From Tsukamurella asaccharolytica (GTDB lineage: Bacteria; Actinomycetota; Actinomycetes; Mycobacteriales; Mycobacteriaceae): 64,000 nt of DNA. This document shows positions 16,918 to 24,717 of the stretch, one piece after another. The position numbers were made by a program, and so were the translations under genes. Under the pieces are notes generated by a model. The model did not search any database. It was not told the DNA's origin and was given only the letters and a program-made list of their open reading frames with translations. The stretch is from contig NZ_VIGW01000002.1 of assembly GCF_007858435.1 (NCBI RefSeq), positions 434,001 to 498,000 on the forward strand, in the 5' to 3' direction. The first letter of the stretch is position 1. The number at the start of each line of letters is the position of its first letter.

Positions 16918-17804
16918 CTACGGGCCTCCTTCGCTCGGGACGGGTTCGGGGATGTTGTGTCGTGCGCGCCACTGGGCCTCGCGCTCGGCGCGCATGGCCA
17001 TGAACTCGGAGACGGTGACCGTGGTGGCGACGACCATCCCGGCCTGCACTTGTCCGCGGCCGGGCTCCTCGCCGTCTACTTCGTCGTCGGTCTCGTCGTT
17101 CGGGCGTGGGAACGGGTCGGGCTTCGGGTTGCGGTCGTCGCCCGCGCGCTGCCAGAGGGCGTTCTGCTCGGCGTCGATGATGTGAGCGAGCAGGTAATCG
17201 GTGGTGGTCCAGCCCTTCTCGAAGGCGTGGAACACCGCCGTGCCGGGCGGGGCCGAGTAGATGAGGGCGTGCAGCTCGTGCCAGTCGAGGCTGCCGTCAT
17301 CCAGTCGGTATCCCGGCCCGGCGGCGAGGAGATCTCGGACTACCGCCGCTTCCTGTTCGCGGACCGCCGCGCAGACCGCGTGGATTTTGGGACCAGGCCG
17401 CCGTCCTGCCCCCAGGAGTTGACGAACTCGTCCCACTGGTCGCCCTTGAGCGCGTCGAGGATCTCGAGGGCTTCGTCGCAGGCGTGCATCTCGAGGAGCG
17501 CGAACGTCCGCTCGAGGTCGTTGAGGTGCGCGTGCTTGCGGATCCAGCCCGGGGTGGGCTTGGACGTGCACCGCTTGACGGCGATCGTGGTGCCGTCGGG
17601 GTAGTCGTCGCTGCCGTACTCCGGGTCGAAGTCGTCGGCGCCGAACGAGCCGACGAACAGCTCGGTTCCGGGGTCGTAGCACTCGGCCCACTCGGCGATG
17701 ATCGCGGCGTCGCCGGTGGCCGGCGCGGTGTCGTCCGCGGGCTCGGCGACGGTGTCGGGCTCGGCGACGTCGATGTCGTCGGGCTCGGTCTGGTTCTTGG
17801 ACAT
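16918..17804 (-). CDS. Tail assembly chaperone GT fusion made by -1 frameshift
   Basis: The 295-residue frameshift product of the classic lambda G/GT arrangement. The first 140 residues are shared with the short chaperone. At a C-CCA-AAA slippery heptamer the ribosome can slip -1 and continue for 155 residues to a stop at 16918. The extension has no good start of its own and ends directly before the tape measure gene, as expected for T domains that recruit the tape measure protein. It is highly charged, with Asp/Glu-rich segments. Frameshifting is inferred from heptamer and gene order. Confidence 0.85.
17340..17804 (-). CDS. Tail assembly chaperone G
   Basis: A 154-residue acidic protein directly downstream of the major tail protein gene, in the position of lambda gpG. 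The N-terminus is a run of Asp/Glu/Pro/Ala. The C-terminal 14 residues, beyond the slippery site, are basic (ending RRSANRKRR). ATG at 17804 has AAGGGA upstream. In siphophages the G and GT proteins coat the tape measure protein and recruit tail tube subunits in a fixed ratio. A stem-loop separates this gene from the more highly expressed major tail gene. Confidence 0.85.
   Translation of the reverse strand: MSKNQTEPDDIDVAEPDTVAEPADDTAPATGDAAIIAEWAECYDPGTELFVGSFGADDFDPEYGSDDYPDGTTIAVKRCTSKPTPGWIRKHAHLNDLERTFALLEMHACDEALEILDALKGDQWDEFVNSWGQDGGLVPKSTRSARRSANRKRR
17385..17391 (-). promoter_or_regulatory. -1 programmed frameshift slippery heptamer (CCCAAAA)
   Basis: Read on the minus strand in the G frame, the site is C CCA AAA, an exact X XXY YYZ heptamer. 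Slipping one base back moves the ribosome from the G frame (stop at 17340) to the T frame (stop at 16918). Confidence 0.85.
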
Positions 17805-17848
17805 GGGGTCCCTTCCCGGTGGAGGTTCCTGGTGGGGTGAACGGGGTT

Positions 17849-17892
17849 CGTTGCGGGCGCCCCGCCACCAGGAATCCGGCGCGCCCGCAACG
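17849..17892 (-). terminator. Stem-loop behind the major tail protein gene
   Basis: A perfect 12-bp inverted repeat (CGTTGCGGGCGC and its complement; arms 17849-17860 and 17881-17892) with a 20-nt loop lies 7 bp after the major tail protein stop. It has no T-run, so it may be a partial terminator or a 3' RNA-stability element that keeps major tail mRNA more abundant than chaperone mRNA. Confidence 0.6.
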
Positions 17893-17899
17893 AGACTCG

Positions 17900-18520
17900 T
17901 TAGACGGAGACCTTGCCGTCGTCGCTGTACTGCACGATGTGCGCACCGTCGGCCGGGTTCTTGATGACCCGGAAGGTGGGCTCGAGCGCGAGGGGCTCGT
18001 TGTGCACGAAGGTCAGGTCCGCGAGGTCGGAGAGCTGCGCGAGCGCGGCGACCTGCCGGATGAGCTTGTCCTCGAAGACGGTGTCGAGCACCAGCGCGCA
18101 CTTGGGCGGGATCTTGCTGGTGATCATGACCTTCATGCGCTCGCCGTGCTGCGCGGTCGCCGCCGCGGTCGACACGGAGCCGGAGCCGAAGATCGCGGCG
18201 TTCACGTGCGGGGACAGCACCTGGAACAGGGCCATGCTGTACTCGACGGCGAACTTGTCGCGCAGCGATCCGATCTCGTCGCCGCCCCACACCTCGATCG
18301 GCTTCGTCTTGCTGTCGATCTTGAGCTTCACGCCCTTGTCGCTCACGAACCCGAAGTTCTTGAACGCGGCGTTCAGCGGCTCGTCAACGTCGGTCGGAAG
18401 CGTGGTGCCGGCGGGGGCGATCCAGAGGCCTCCGGCGGTCGTCAGGTCCGAGGGGGATGCGGCGAAGATCTTGTCGATATCGCCGATCGCGGACGGGGTG
18501 GTGGTGATGGGTCCGGTCAT
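17900..18520 (-). CDS. Major tail protein
   Basis: A 206-residue soluble protein that would form the tail tube. It has the mix of beta-strands and small residues typical of actinophage tube proteins and lies exactly between the head-tail joining genes and the tail chaperones. ATG at 18520 is preceded by AAGGAGG about 11 nt upstream, one of the strongest ribosome binding sites in the late operon, and the gene is followed by a stem-loop; both fit a highly expressed structural protein. No membrane or enzymatic motif was seen. Confidence 0.88.
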   Translation of the reverse strand: MTGPITTTPSAIGDIDKIFAASPSDLTTAGGLWIAPAGTTLPTDVDEPLNAAFKNFGFVSDKGVKLKIDSKTKPIEVWGGDEIGSLRDKFAVEYSMALFQVLSPHVNAAIFGSGSVSTAAATAQHGERMKVMITSKIPPKCALVLDTVFEDKLIRQVAALAQLSDLADLTFVHNEPLALEPTFRVIKNPADGAHIVQYSDDGKVSV

Positions 18521-18606
18521 GGGACTCGGTCCTCCTTCTGCCCGGGCGGGCGAATGCGAATGCCCCCGGGCCGGGTCGGCACGGGGGCGAGGTTCCTGGT
18601 GGGGGT

Positions 18607-19029
18607 CTATGTGGGCTTGAGCGCGATGGTCCAGAACATGCCGAACTGCAGTCCGAACAGCGGCACGTCGAGATCGTCGAGCAGGGCGGGCCCGGAGTCG
18701 CCGGGCGTGGCCGACGAGATCCACACCGCGCCTTGGCTGGTGGTGATCTTGCGGTGCCCGACTGCGCGCATGAGCGTCCAGAGCAGGTCTGCGTTCCGCT
18801 CGCACTGCTCGGCGTCCGCGTCGAAGCAGCGGACGCGGATCATGTAGTCGACGACGAACGGGTTGCGCTGGTGCTGCCCGGACCTGGACAGCAGCGCGTA
18901 CGAGGTGGGGCGGCCGGGAGGCGGCGTGACCCCGATCGGCAGCGGGTTTCCTCGCTGCGCGAGTTCGCCCTCGAGGTACGCGACCGCGGCGGCGGTCGGT
19001 CCGACGGGGACGCCGAGCGTGAGCGTCAT
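18607..19029 (-). CDS. Putative tail terminator protein
   Basis: A 140-residue protein just before the major tail protein gene, the usual place of the tail terminator (tail-completion) subunit that caps the tube and joins it to the head. Pattern and length fit: an N-terminal helix, a central segment with alternating basic/aromatic residues and a C-terminal hydrophobic strand region ending in a lone Thr. ATG at 19029 overlaps the upstream stop (ATGA). Assigned by size and gene order. Confidence 0.72.
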   Translation of the reverse strand: MTLTLGVPVGPTAAAVAYLEGELAQRGNPLPIGVTPPPGRPTSYALLSRSGQHQRNPFVVDYMIRVRCFDADAEQCERNADLLWTLMRAVGHRKITTSQGAVWISSATPGDSGPALLDDLDVPLFGLQFGMFWTIALKPT

Positions 19030-19292
19030 GCCGGGCCGTTCGTGCCGACGATCTGCATGAGCGGCGACGTCTTCGCCTCGGCGCGGCGCGCTTCCGGCGT
19101 CTCGGGCCAGACGTGCGCGCGGGCGCGGTCTGTTCCGACGGTGACGTCGCCGTGGCCGTAGCCGCCGGATGTGCCGGCGATCGAATCGGCTTCGGCGGCG
19201 ATCTTCGCGGCCACCGCGCGTAGCTCCGCCTGCACCTCGGGCGAGGTGCGGATCTTGGCGTGGTCCGCGTGGGACATCTCAAGCCTTCCCAT
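19026..19292 (-). CDS. Head-tail connector, HK97 gp10-like
   Basis: An 88-residue protein with a long N-terminal helix (Ala/Glu-rich) followed by a short strand pattern (DVTVGTDRARAHVW), which resembles small HK97 gp10-type connectors. Start 19292 is chosen because GGAGGG lies 7 nt upstream; ATG 19277 is the alternative. It overlaps the upstream gene by 14 nt and the downstream gene by 4 nt. Confidence 0.68.
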   Translation of the reverse strand: MGRLEMSHADHAKIRTSPEVQAELRAVAAKIAAEADSIAGTSGGYGHGDVTVGTDRARAHVWPETPEARRAEAKTSPLMQIVGTNGPA

Positions 19293-19635
19293 CGACCACC
19301 CTCCGAATCGTGAATGCGTAGCCGGGCGCGTACTTGAACGGGCCGTGCGTGTAGTCCTCGGGCTCGCCGTTGATCTGCCACTCGCGGCCGTCCGGGGTGC
19401 GGACGCGGTCCCCGTGCTCCCAGTCGGCGTCCGGGGTCATGAGGGTCTGCTCGGTGATGGCGCGCTCGCCCAGCGCGGCCTGCTGGGTGCCCTGGACTGA
19501 GAACTTCGGCTGCCACCCGTACACGGCGCGCGGCACCCACTGGAACTCGACGATGGGCTGGTTCAGGGCGTTCTTCCCCACGATGACCTCACGGCCGTGA
19601 GCGACGGTGTGCGGCGTGGGGAACTTGCGGGGCAT
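19279..19635 (-). CDS. Head closure / stopper-like protein
   Basis: A 118-residue protein in the head-tail joining cluster. It contains basic and aromatic beta segments (around 'PDGREWQINGE', typical of small SH3-like head-closure proteins in which the protein recalls its substrate through 'G..W.V.G'). ATG at 19635 lies 2 bp after the adaptor stop. Its role would be to close the portal channel after packaging. The call is from gene order and this weak motif. Confidence 0.7.
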   Translation of the reverse strand: MPRKFPTPHTVAHGREVIVGKNALNQPIVEFQWVPRAVYGWQPKFSVQGTQQAALGERAITEQTLMTPDADWEHGDRVRTPDGREWQINGEPEDYTHGPFKYAPGYAFTIRRVVDGKA

Positions 19636-19637
19636 CG

Positions 19638-20054
19638 TCAGCCTCGTCCGGTGCCGGTCATGTCGATCGAGAACACCTGGCCGCGGCCCTCGCCGTACGG
19701 TGCCAGCTCGAGCTTGTCGGCCTTGGTGAGCCAGACGCCGCCCGACGCCGCGTCGGCGCCGTAGCGGACGGTCTGCATGAAGATGCCGGCCTGGTCCTGC
19801 CGGGACTCGGCGAGCGGGTCGTCGAGGTCGGCCACCTGGAAGGCGCGGGCGGCGACGCGGCTGGTGACGATGCGGACGTTGTCGGGGATCGGGTCGGCGA
19901 AGGTGCGGCCACCGCAGTATGCGGTGACCAGCACCGACGCCTCCTCGAGCAGTCCGTTGATCCACCGGTCCTCGGGACCGGCTTCCTCGTCGGTGAGGTC
20001 CCGCCGGAGGCGGTCCTCGACGTCGGACCTACTGGCCAGCAGCTTCGCCGGCAC
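19638..20054 (-). CDS. Head-tail adaptor protein
   Basis: A 138-residue protein that starts, with GTG at 20054, in the pattern of gp6/gp15-like adaptors: a short lead, then DVEDRLRRDLTDEEAG and a second helix with LLEEASVLVTAYCG. Such proteins form the ring attached to the portal. AAGGA lies 7 nt upstream of the GTG. The open frame extends further upstream, but that part is a shadow of the preceding gene. It overlaps that gene by 26 nt. Confidence 0.77.
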   Translation of the reverse strand: MPAKLLASRSDVEDRLRRDLTDEEAGPEDRWINGLLEEASVLVTAYCGGRTFADPIPDNVRIVTSRVAARAFQVADLDDPLAESRQDQAGIFMQTVRYGADAASGGVWLTKADKLELAPYGEGRGQVFSIDMTGTGRG

Positions 20055-20304
20055 CGTCGCCGTCCTTGGTGCCGGCGGGGTCGCCGTCCGCACCGTCGCC
20101 GGTACCGGGATCACCCGTCGCGGGCGTGCCCGTCTCGGGCTTGCCGGGATCCTTGGTGCCGGCCTTGCTCTTGGCCGGTGCCTTGGTCTCGGCGAGCAGG
20201 TGCTCGCCGACGGTGGCGCCGCGCGGGACGGTGTCACCGGCGACCAACGTGGTGCCGTCGGGCAGCCACACGGCGCCCTCGAAGTCGTCGCGGATCTTGG
20301 CCAC
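20029..20304 (-). CDS. Head-region protein with Lys/Gly/Pro-rich tail
   Basis: A 91-residue protein starting with GTG at 20304, 5 bp after the capsid stop. A folded-looking N-terminal 40 residues (AKIRDDFEGAVWLPDGTTLV) precede a low-complexity Gly/Asp/Thr/Lys/Pro tail of about 45 residues. Similar short genes after the capsid gene in actinophages are annotated as head-tail connector complex proteins; no family was recognised. The low-complexity tail is DNA-repeat-like (repeated GGCACC units), so the gene length may vary between relatives. Confidence 0.68.
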   Translation of the reverse strand: MAKIRDDFEGAVWLPDGTTLVAGDTVPRGATVGEHLLAETKAPAKSKAGTKDPGKPETGTPATGDPGTGDGADGDPAGTKDGDGAGEAAGQ

Positions 20305-20309
20305 GGCGA

Positions 20310-21347
20310 TCAGAGCACCTTCGCGGCGAACGACAGGTTCGCGTTCGCCAGGACGGGCAGGCCGATCGCGGCCGAGTGCACCCACACGCCGATGGGGTCC
20401 TCGGTCTTGTACGTGCCGACGACGATGCCCGGGCGGTCGGGTCCGGCGATGCCGTAGTTCGGCTCCGAGGACTCGAGGGTGGTGCCCCACCAGGTGCCGC
20501 CGAGGTCGGTGCCCTCGGCGTTGTACGGGTCGACCGCGGCGGGCAGCAGGTACAGCTTGTCCTGCGGGAGCACGCGGACCGTGGTGCCGGCGACGCGGGC
20601 GCGCCGGTCGTACACGGTGATCGTCGGCAGGCCGTACGAGGTGAGCACGCTGTTGACGTACTGCTCGGTCACGACGCTCGGGGCGGTGCCCGAGTTGGTC
20701 GCCAGGCCCTTGAACTCCGAGGAGACCATGAGCGCGTTGAGCACCTGCTGCGAGGTGAGGATCGAGCCGGGAGCCTCGCCGTTCTCGTTGACGAACGCGT
20801 CACGCCAGGTCCGCAGGTCGGACAGGGGCTTCGCGCCGGCCGCGGACCACAGGGTCGCGGCGGTGGCGTTGAAGTCCGCGCGCCGACCGAAGTCGGACGT
20901 GGCGATGAAGCCGTTCTCGTTGATCACCGCGGTGCCGGTGTCGAGCACCTTGCCGCGGGCCACCTCGAGGCGGTCGGATACCGAGTAGGCGGCGCGGGCC
21001 GCGTACCGGGTGATGTGGCCCAGCATGAGCTGCGGGTCCACGTTGCCGCGCAGCCGGAGCTGCTCGTACTCCGAGATGCGGAACTTTCGGCCGAGCGGGG
21101 GCAGCTCGAGGGTGACGCGCTTGGCGTCCTCGGGCTCGCCGATCGACACCTCGGCGTCGTACGAGCGGTACTCGGCCGTGTCGATGAGGCCGTTCGCGCC
21201 GGCCACGAACCGGGCGACGATGTCGTCGACGGTGCGGTTCGGCAGGTACACGGCCAGCGAGCCCTTCGCGCGCTCGCGATCGGCGAGCGCCTGCCGGGCG
21301 TAGCCGGTGAGCGCCGCCGGGGTGATGACGTCAGTCCACAGGGTCAT
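20310..21347 (-). CDS. Major capsid protein, phage E family
   Basis: A 345-residue protein with the N-terminal pattern of the phage major capsid protein E family (TLWTDVITPAALTGYAR) and the expected length. It builds the icosahedral shell with the HK97 fold. The gene is preceded by AAGGAGA and by a decoration-protein gene, and a scaffold gene lies one gene further upstream, which is the common order for this family. No protease is visible between MuF and scaffold; maturation may rely on the scaffold region. Confidence 0.9.
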   Translation of the reverse strand: MTLWTDVITPAALTGYARQALADRERAKGSLAVYLPNRTVDDIVARFVAGANGLIDTAEYRSYDAEVSIGEPEDAKRVTLELPPLGRKFRISEYEQLRLRGNVDPQLMLGHITRYAARAAYSVSDRLEVARGKVLDTGTAVINENGFIATSDFGRRADFNATAATLWSAAGAKPLSDLRTWRDAFVNENGEAPGSILTSQQVLNALMVSSEFKGLATNSGTAPSVVTEQYVNSVLTSYGLPTITVYDRRARVAGTTVRVLPQDKLYLLPAAVDPYNAEGTDLGGTWWGTTLESSEPNYGIAGPDRPGIVVGTYKTEDPIGVWVHSAAIGLPVLANANLSFAAKVL

Positions 21348-21360
21348 CGGTCTCTCCTTC

Positions 21361-21735
21361 CTAGACGAAGATGAACTGGCCGGACGTGGTCGCCGAGGCG
21401 GTCACGGGGGCGGGCAGCTTGGACAGGATCACGCGGCCGTGGTCGAGGAGCGGCGCGACGATGTCGCCGCCGCCCTTGGCGACCTGCTGGTCGGTGAGCA
21501 GGAACCCGGCGAGCACCTCGGTGCCGCCGGTGCCGACCGCGTTGAACGGGACGGCCTTGCCGTCCACGAGCGCAAGCGGAGTGCCGGAAGGCAGGTAGCC
21601 CTTCGGGTAGTGGGTCGCCTCGGTCAGGGCCGAGCGCGAGATCGTCACGGTGCGCGCGGCGTCGACGCCGTGCTTCGACCCGAGCCAGGACAGGTTGCCT
21701 GCGCCGAAGGTCTCAGTCCGCGGGGTGAGATCCAT
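21361..21735 (-). CDS. Head decoration protein
   Basis: A 124-residue protein immediately upstream of the major capsid gene, in the position of lambda gpD-type decoration proteins. It has a Thr/Gly/Leu-rich beta pattern with 'TPLALVDGKAVPFN' and 'VLAGFLLTD', typical of the head decoration family, which stabilises the filled capsid. ATG at 21735 follows a strong AAGGAGGG. Confidence 0.82.
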   Translation of the reverse strand: MDLTPRTETFGAGNLSWLGSKHGVDAARTVTISRSALTEATHYPKGYLPSGTPLALVDGKAVPFNAVGTGGTEVLAGFLLTDQQVAKGGGDIVAPLLDHGRVILSKLPAPVTASATTSGQFIFV

Positions 21736-21785
21736 GGTTTTCCCTCCTTATGTGGGATTCGTTACGGCGCAGGGGATTTCCTGCG

Positions 21786-22454
21786 CTACTTCTGCGGGTG
21801 GAGCTGCTTGTACAGTTCCTCGCCGGATGCGACCGTCGACAGCTTCGTCGAGCCGCCGCCCTCCTGACGTCCCTGCGTGCCGGTCGGGGCGGGCTTGCCC
21901 TTTCCGTCCGTGCCGGTGCCCTCGTTCTCGCCGTCGCCCTCCGAGCCGCCCGCGGCCTTCGCGAACGGGAGTAGCTCGGCGACTTCGGCCTTGAACGCGG
22001 CCTCGTTGCTCGGGTCGGTCGTGAGCCGCTTCGCCAGAGCGAGAGGCAGACCGGCCTCGAGGCCGTGCTGCGTCCGCTCGAGCGCGTTGGCTCGCGCCTC
22101 GGCCGTGGCCGCGCGCTGCTCGGCAGCGACGACCTTGTCGGCGGCCTGCTGCTCGGCCGTCTTCGTGGCCTGCTCGCGCTTGGCGAGGTCGGCCAGTCCG
22201 GCGACTGCTGCGTCGAGGTCGTCGACGCCGAGCTTCTTGAGCACTTCGGCGCGCTCCCGAGCGAGTCGAGAGTCGATCTTGGTGTTCAGGTCGGCCTGCG
22301 TGAACTTGGCTTCATCGGCGGGCTTCCCGGAACCTCCGGCCGGGTGACCTTCGTCTTCGGACCCGCCGAGGGCGGGCCAGACCGGGCCGCGGCTCGTGTA
22401 ACCGAGGGCTCGCAGTCCGGTGACGGGGTGCAGGGGCAGGGTGTCGTGGGGCAT
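21786..22454 (-). CDS. Capsid scaffolding protein
   Basis: A 222-residue, strongly helical, charged protein. Residues 50-150 are Ala/Glu/Lys/Arg-rich and predicted coiled, while the C-terminal third is Gly/Asp/Thr-rich and flexible. Such composition directly before the decoration/capsid genes is the signature of a scaffold that guides procapsid assembly and is then removed. ATG at 22454 has GGAGAA upstream. No protease active site was seen. Confidence 0.82.
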   Translation of the reverse strand: MPHDTLPLHPVTGLRALGYTSRGPVWPALGGSEDEGHPAGGSGKPADEAKFTQADLNTKIDSRLARERAEVLKKLGVDDLDAAVAGLADLAKREQATKTAEQQAADKVVAAEQRAATAEARANALERTQHGLEAGLPLALAKRLTTDPSNEAAFKAEVAELLPFAKAAGGSEGDGENEGTGTDGKGKPAPTGTQGRQEGGGSTKLSTVASGEELYKQLHPQK

Positions 22455-22544
22455 GGTGTTCTCCGTAGCTCGTCAGCATCCGGCCGATTCTTGGTGCGCT
22501 GGCCGTCCGCGCCTACCCGCCCTCGATGGGCGGAAGTCTGTTGT

Positions 22545-23207
22545 CTACTCGATGATTTCGCCGGTGGTGGTCCACTTGGCGACGTACGGAGCAGGTTCGT
22601 ACGTGTCCCCCGGGCGCACCATGACCGCGACGCATCGGCAGTGGTCGTGGAACTTGTCGCCGACGCTCTGGTTGCCGCGGGCGTTCGTGGCGCCGGCCCC
22701 GACGCGGGTCGCGGCGGCCTTCGAGGTGTACAGCGATCCCTTGCCGATTCCGGTGCGGGTCGCGAGCATCCGGCAGAACTTGCAGGCGTTCGCCGAGGCG
22801 TGGCGCGCCCACCGCGCGCCGGACTCGCGCTGGACGTTCGCGAGCACGGTGCGGCGGCTGCCGTTGAAGACGGTGCGCGTCGCGGTGCCCTGCAGCGCCG
22901 ACACGGGATTCGACTGCAGCATCGCCCACCTCGACGACGCGGCGAGCTGCTCGACGGGGTCCGCGTCGGCCGGGACGGCGACGAACCCGCGGGTCGTGGT
23001 CGGCTGCGCGTCGTACCACTGCGTGGTGAGCACGCCGGCCGCCGTGGAGTACGGGGTAATGATCTCCGGGTACGCCTGCGAGATGAAGTCGAGCTGCTCG
23101 ACGGTGTCGAGGGTGTCCATTCGGCCGGCGAGCGTCGCGAGCCGTTCGTTCGCCCTCGTCGCGAGTTCGGACAGGGCGCCCTGGAACTCAGCGACCGCCA
23201 GCGCCAC
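22545..23207 (-). CDS. MuF-like minor capsid protein
   Basis: A 220-residue protein next to the portal gene. The C-terminal part has the MuF signature of paired Cys/His residues (C-K-F-C near the middle of the motif and a later D-H-C-R-C), which may bind zinc. MuF proteins are minor head components delivered with DNA or needed for head morphogenesis. Start chosen at GTG 23207, overlapping the portal stop by 20 nt; an in-frame start further upstream (23279) would overlap by 92 nt. Confidence 0.82.
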   Translation of the reverse strand: MALAVAEFQGALSELATRANERLATLAGRMDTLDTVEQLDFISQAYPEIITPYSTAAGVLTTQWYDAQPTTTRGFVAVPADADPVEQLAASSRWAMLQSNPVSALQGTATRTVFNGSRRTVLANVQRESGARWARHASANACKFCRMLATRTGIGKGSLYTSKAAATRVGAGATNARGNQSVGDKFHDHCRCVAVMVRPGDTYEPAPYVAKWTTTGEIIE

Positions 23208-24717
23208 TCGGGACCACCTGCTGGGCCGCCGGGGCGGGCACGGGCGGCTGTCGATCGGCGGGGATCTGCTGCGCCGCACCGTCGGGCGACGGCGGGACGG
23301 CCGCGGGCGGCGTGCCGAGCAGCTTGTCGATGATCGTCGACGAGGTGCTCGTCCGCTTCTCGGCTTCCAGCTCGGTCTGCTCGGCCTCGGACAGGCCGAG
23401 CCGCCGATAGGTGACCTTGCTGTCCTTCGGGAGGATCTCGGACTGGACGAGCTTCGTCGTGGCGTCGGCCTGCGCCGCCGGGGTCGGCGTGGTCGGGTCG
23501 AGCCAGTTCGGGGAGATCTGCGCCGCGAGCGCGCGGTCGAAGTGGGGGTCCTTGTGCAGGAGCGCGAGCAGCGCGACCTGCCGCCAGGCGCGCGTCCACA
23601 TGCGCTGTCGGAGCAGGGCCCGCTTGATCAGGCGCGACTCCATGACGCGGACGGCGTCGGCGCTCGGCGGGTTGTCGGTCTGGAACCCGAGGTAGTTCCA
23701 CGGGATCGCGCCCTCGGCGGACACGTGCTGCATGTAGTGCTTGACCTGGTCGATGTACGGCGTCGGCGGCGCGGGCGAGAACTGGCCGACCTGCGGCATC
23801 GGGTCGCCGGGGTTCTCGGGGCCGGGGATGAAGTTCATCCGCGACATCGCGACCTGCCACTGCTTGCGGAGCACCTCGCCGCGGGGCGAGTCCTCCTTGA
23901 TCCCGAACTGTTCCGGGTCGACGCCGAGCCCGTATCGCTGCGGCGCGGTGTAGAACTCGCGGTTGATCTCCATGCCGAGCAGCGTCCGGCCGATGGCCTC
24001 GGTCAGGTACCGCACCGGGCCGGTGATCTCCGAGCGCCCGCGGATGTCCGACGGCCGTTCACGGTTCGGGAACGGCACGAGCGGCACGATGCCGAGGTGG
24101 TGGTCGTCGCGCTCGACCTCGAGGGTGCCGTCGTCGCGGCGGGTCATGGTGATCGTCGAGTTCTCGAGGTAGAGCGTCTCTGCGGTCACGGTGGTCGGGC
24201 AATCCGGGTCATGGCGCTGGACGAGTCCCGAGGACTGGACGCGCCGCCGGGGATCCCACAGCGTCGTCGCCTCCATCGGCGATTCGGCCGTGATCAGCAC
24301 GGGCGGCTCGTCGGCGTCCTCGTTGCCCGAGCCGACGGCGACGAACCCGGTGCCGCAGATCAGGGCGTCGACGGTCTCGCGGGACTGCTCGACGTCGAGC
24401 GCGTTGTCCCGGTAGATCTCGTCCAGGCCGTACAGCTCGCCCTTCGGGGCGGTCGAGATCCAGTTGTCCCACTCGATGCGCTCGGCGAGGACATCGACGA
24501 CGGTGCCGGGGACGCCGACGAACACGTCGAGTTCCGCGAGGTGCGGCGGCACGGCGATGTCGAGGTTCCGCGCCTTGTGCTTGCCCTCGTACAGCTTGTA
24601 CTTGCCCTCGTTCGCCGGGCGGACGCGTTCGAGCTGGGCGCGGAGCTTCCCGAGGGTGGTGTTCTCGGCGTCGCTCAACTCGTCGACGGCGGTGAGCGGC
24701 ACGAACGGATCGGTCAT
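23188..24717 (-). CDS. Portal protein
   Basis: A 509-residue portal (SPP1 gp6-like type), the dodecameric ring through which DNA enters the head. It follows terL and precedes MuF. Recognisable features are the N-terminal helix region, a central beta-barrel-like wing segment and the C-terminal Pro/Ala/Gln-rich tail (residues about 455-509) typical of actinophage portals. The ATG at 24717 overlaps the terL stop by one base (TGATG). Confidence 0.9.
   Translation of the reverse strand: MTDPFVPLTAVDELSDAENTTLGKLRAQLERVRPANEGKYKLYEGKHKARNLDIAVPPHLAELDVFVGVPGTVVDVLAERIEWDNWISTAPKGELYGLDEIYRDNALDVEQSRETVDALICGTGFVAVGSGNEDADEPPVLITAESPMEATTLWDPRRRVQSSGLVQRHDPDCPTTVTAETLYLENSTITMTRRDDGTLEVERDDHHLGIVPLVPFPNRERPSDIRGRSEITGPVRYLTEAIGRTLLGMEINREFYTAPQRYGLGVDPEQFGIKEDSPRGEVLRKQWQVAMSRMNFIPGPENPGDPMPQVGQFSPAPPTPYIDQVKHYMQHVSAEGAIPWNYLGFQTDNPPSADAVRVMESRLIKRALLRQRMWTRAWRQVALLALLHKDPHFDRALAAQISPNWLDPTTPTPAAQADATTKLVQSEILPKDSKVTYRRLGLSEAEQTELEAEKRTSTSSTIIDKLLGTPPAAVPPSPDGAAQQIPADRQPPVPAPAAQQVVPSGAGGR

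Noticed and set aside
17849-17892. The stem-loop after the major tail gene as a strong intrinsic terminator
   Set aside because: There is no T-run after it, and the chaperone and tape measure genes downstream must still be transcribed; treated as a partial terminator or stability element.
19638-20237. A longer head-tail adaptor starting at 20237
   Set aside because: The first 61 codons are Pro/Arg-rich shadow of the preceding gene; GTG 20054 has a good Shine-Dalgarno and starts where the family pattern begins.
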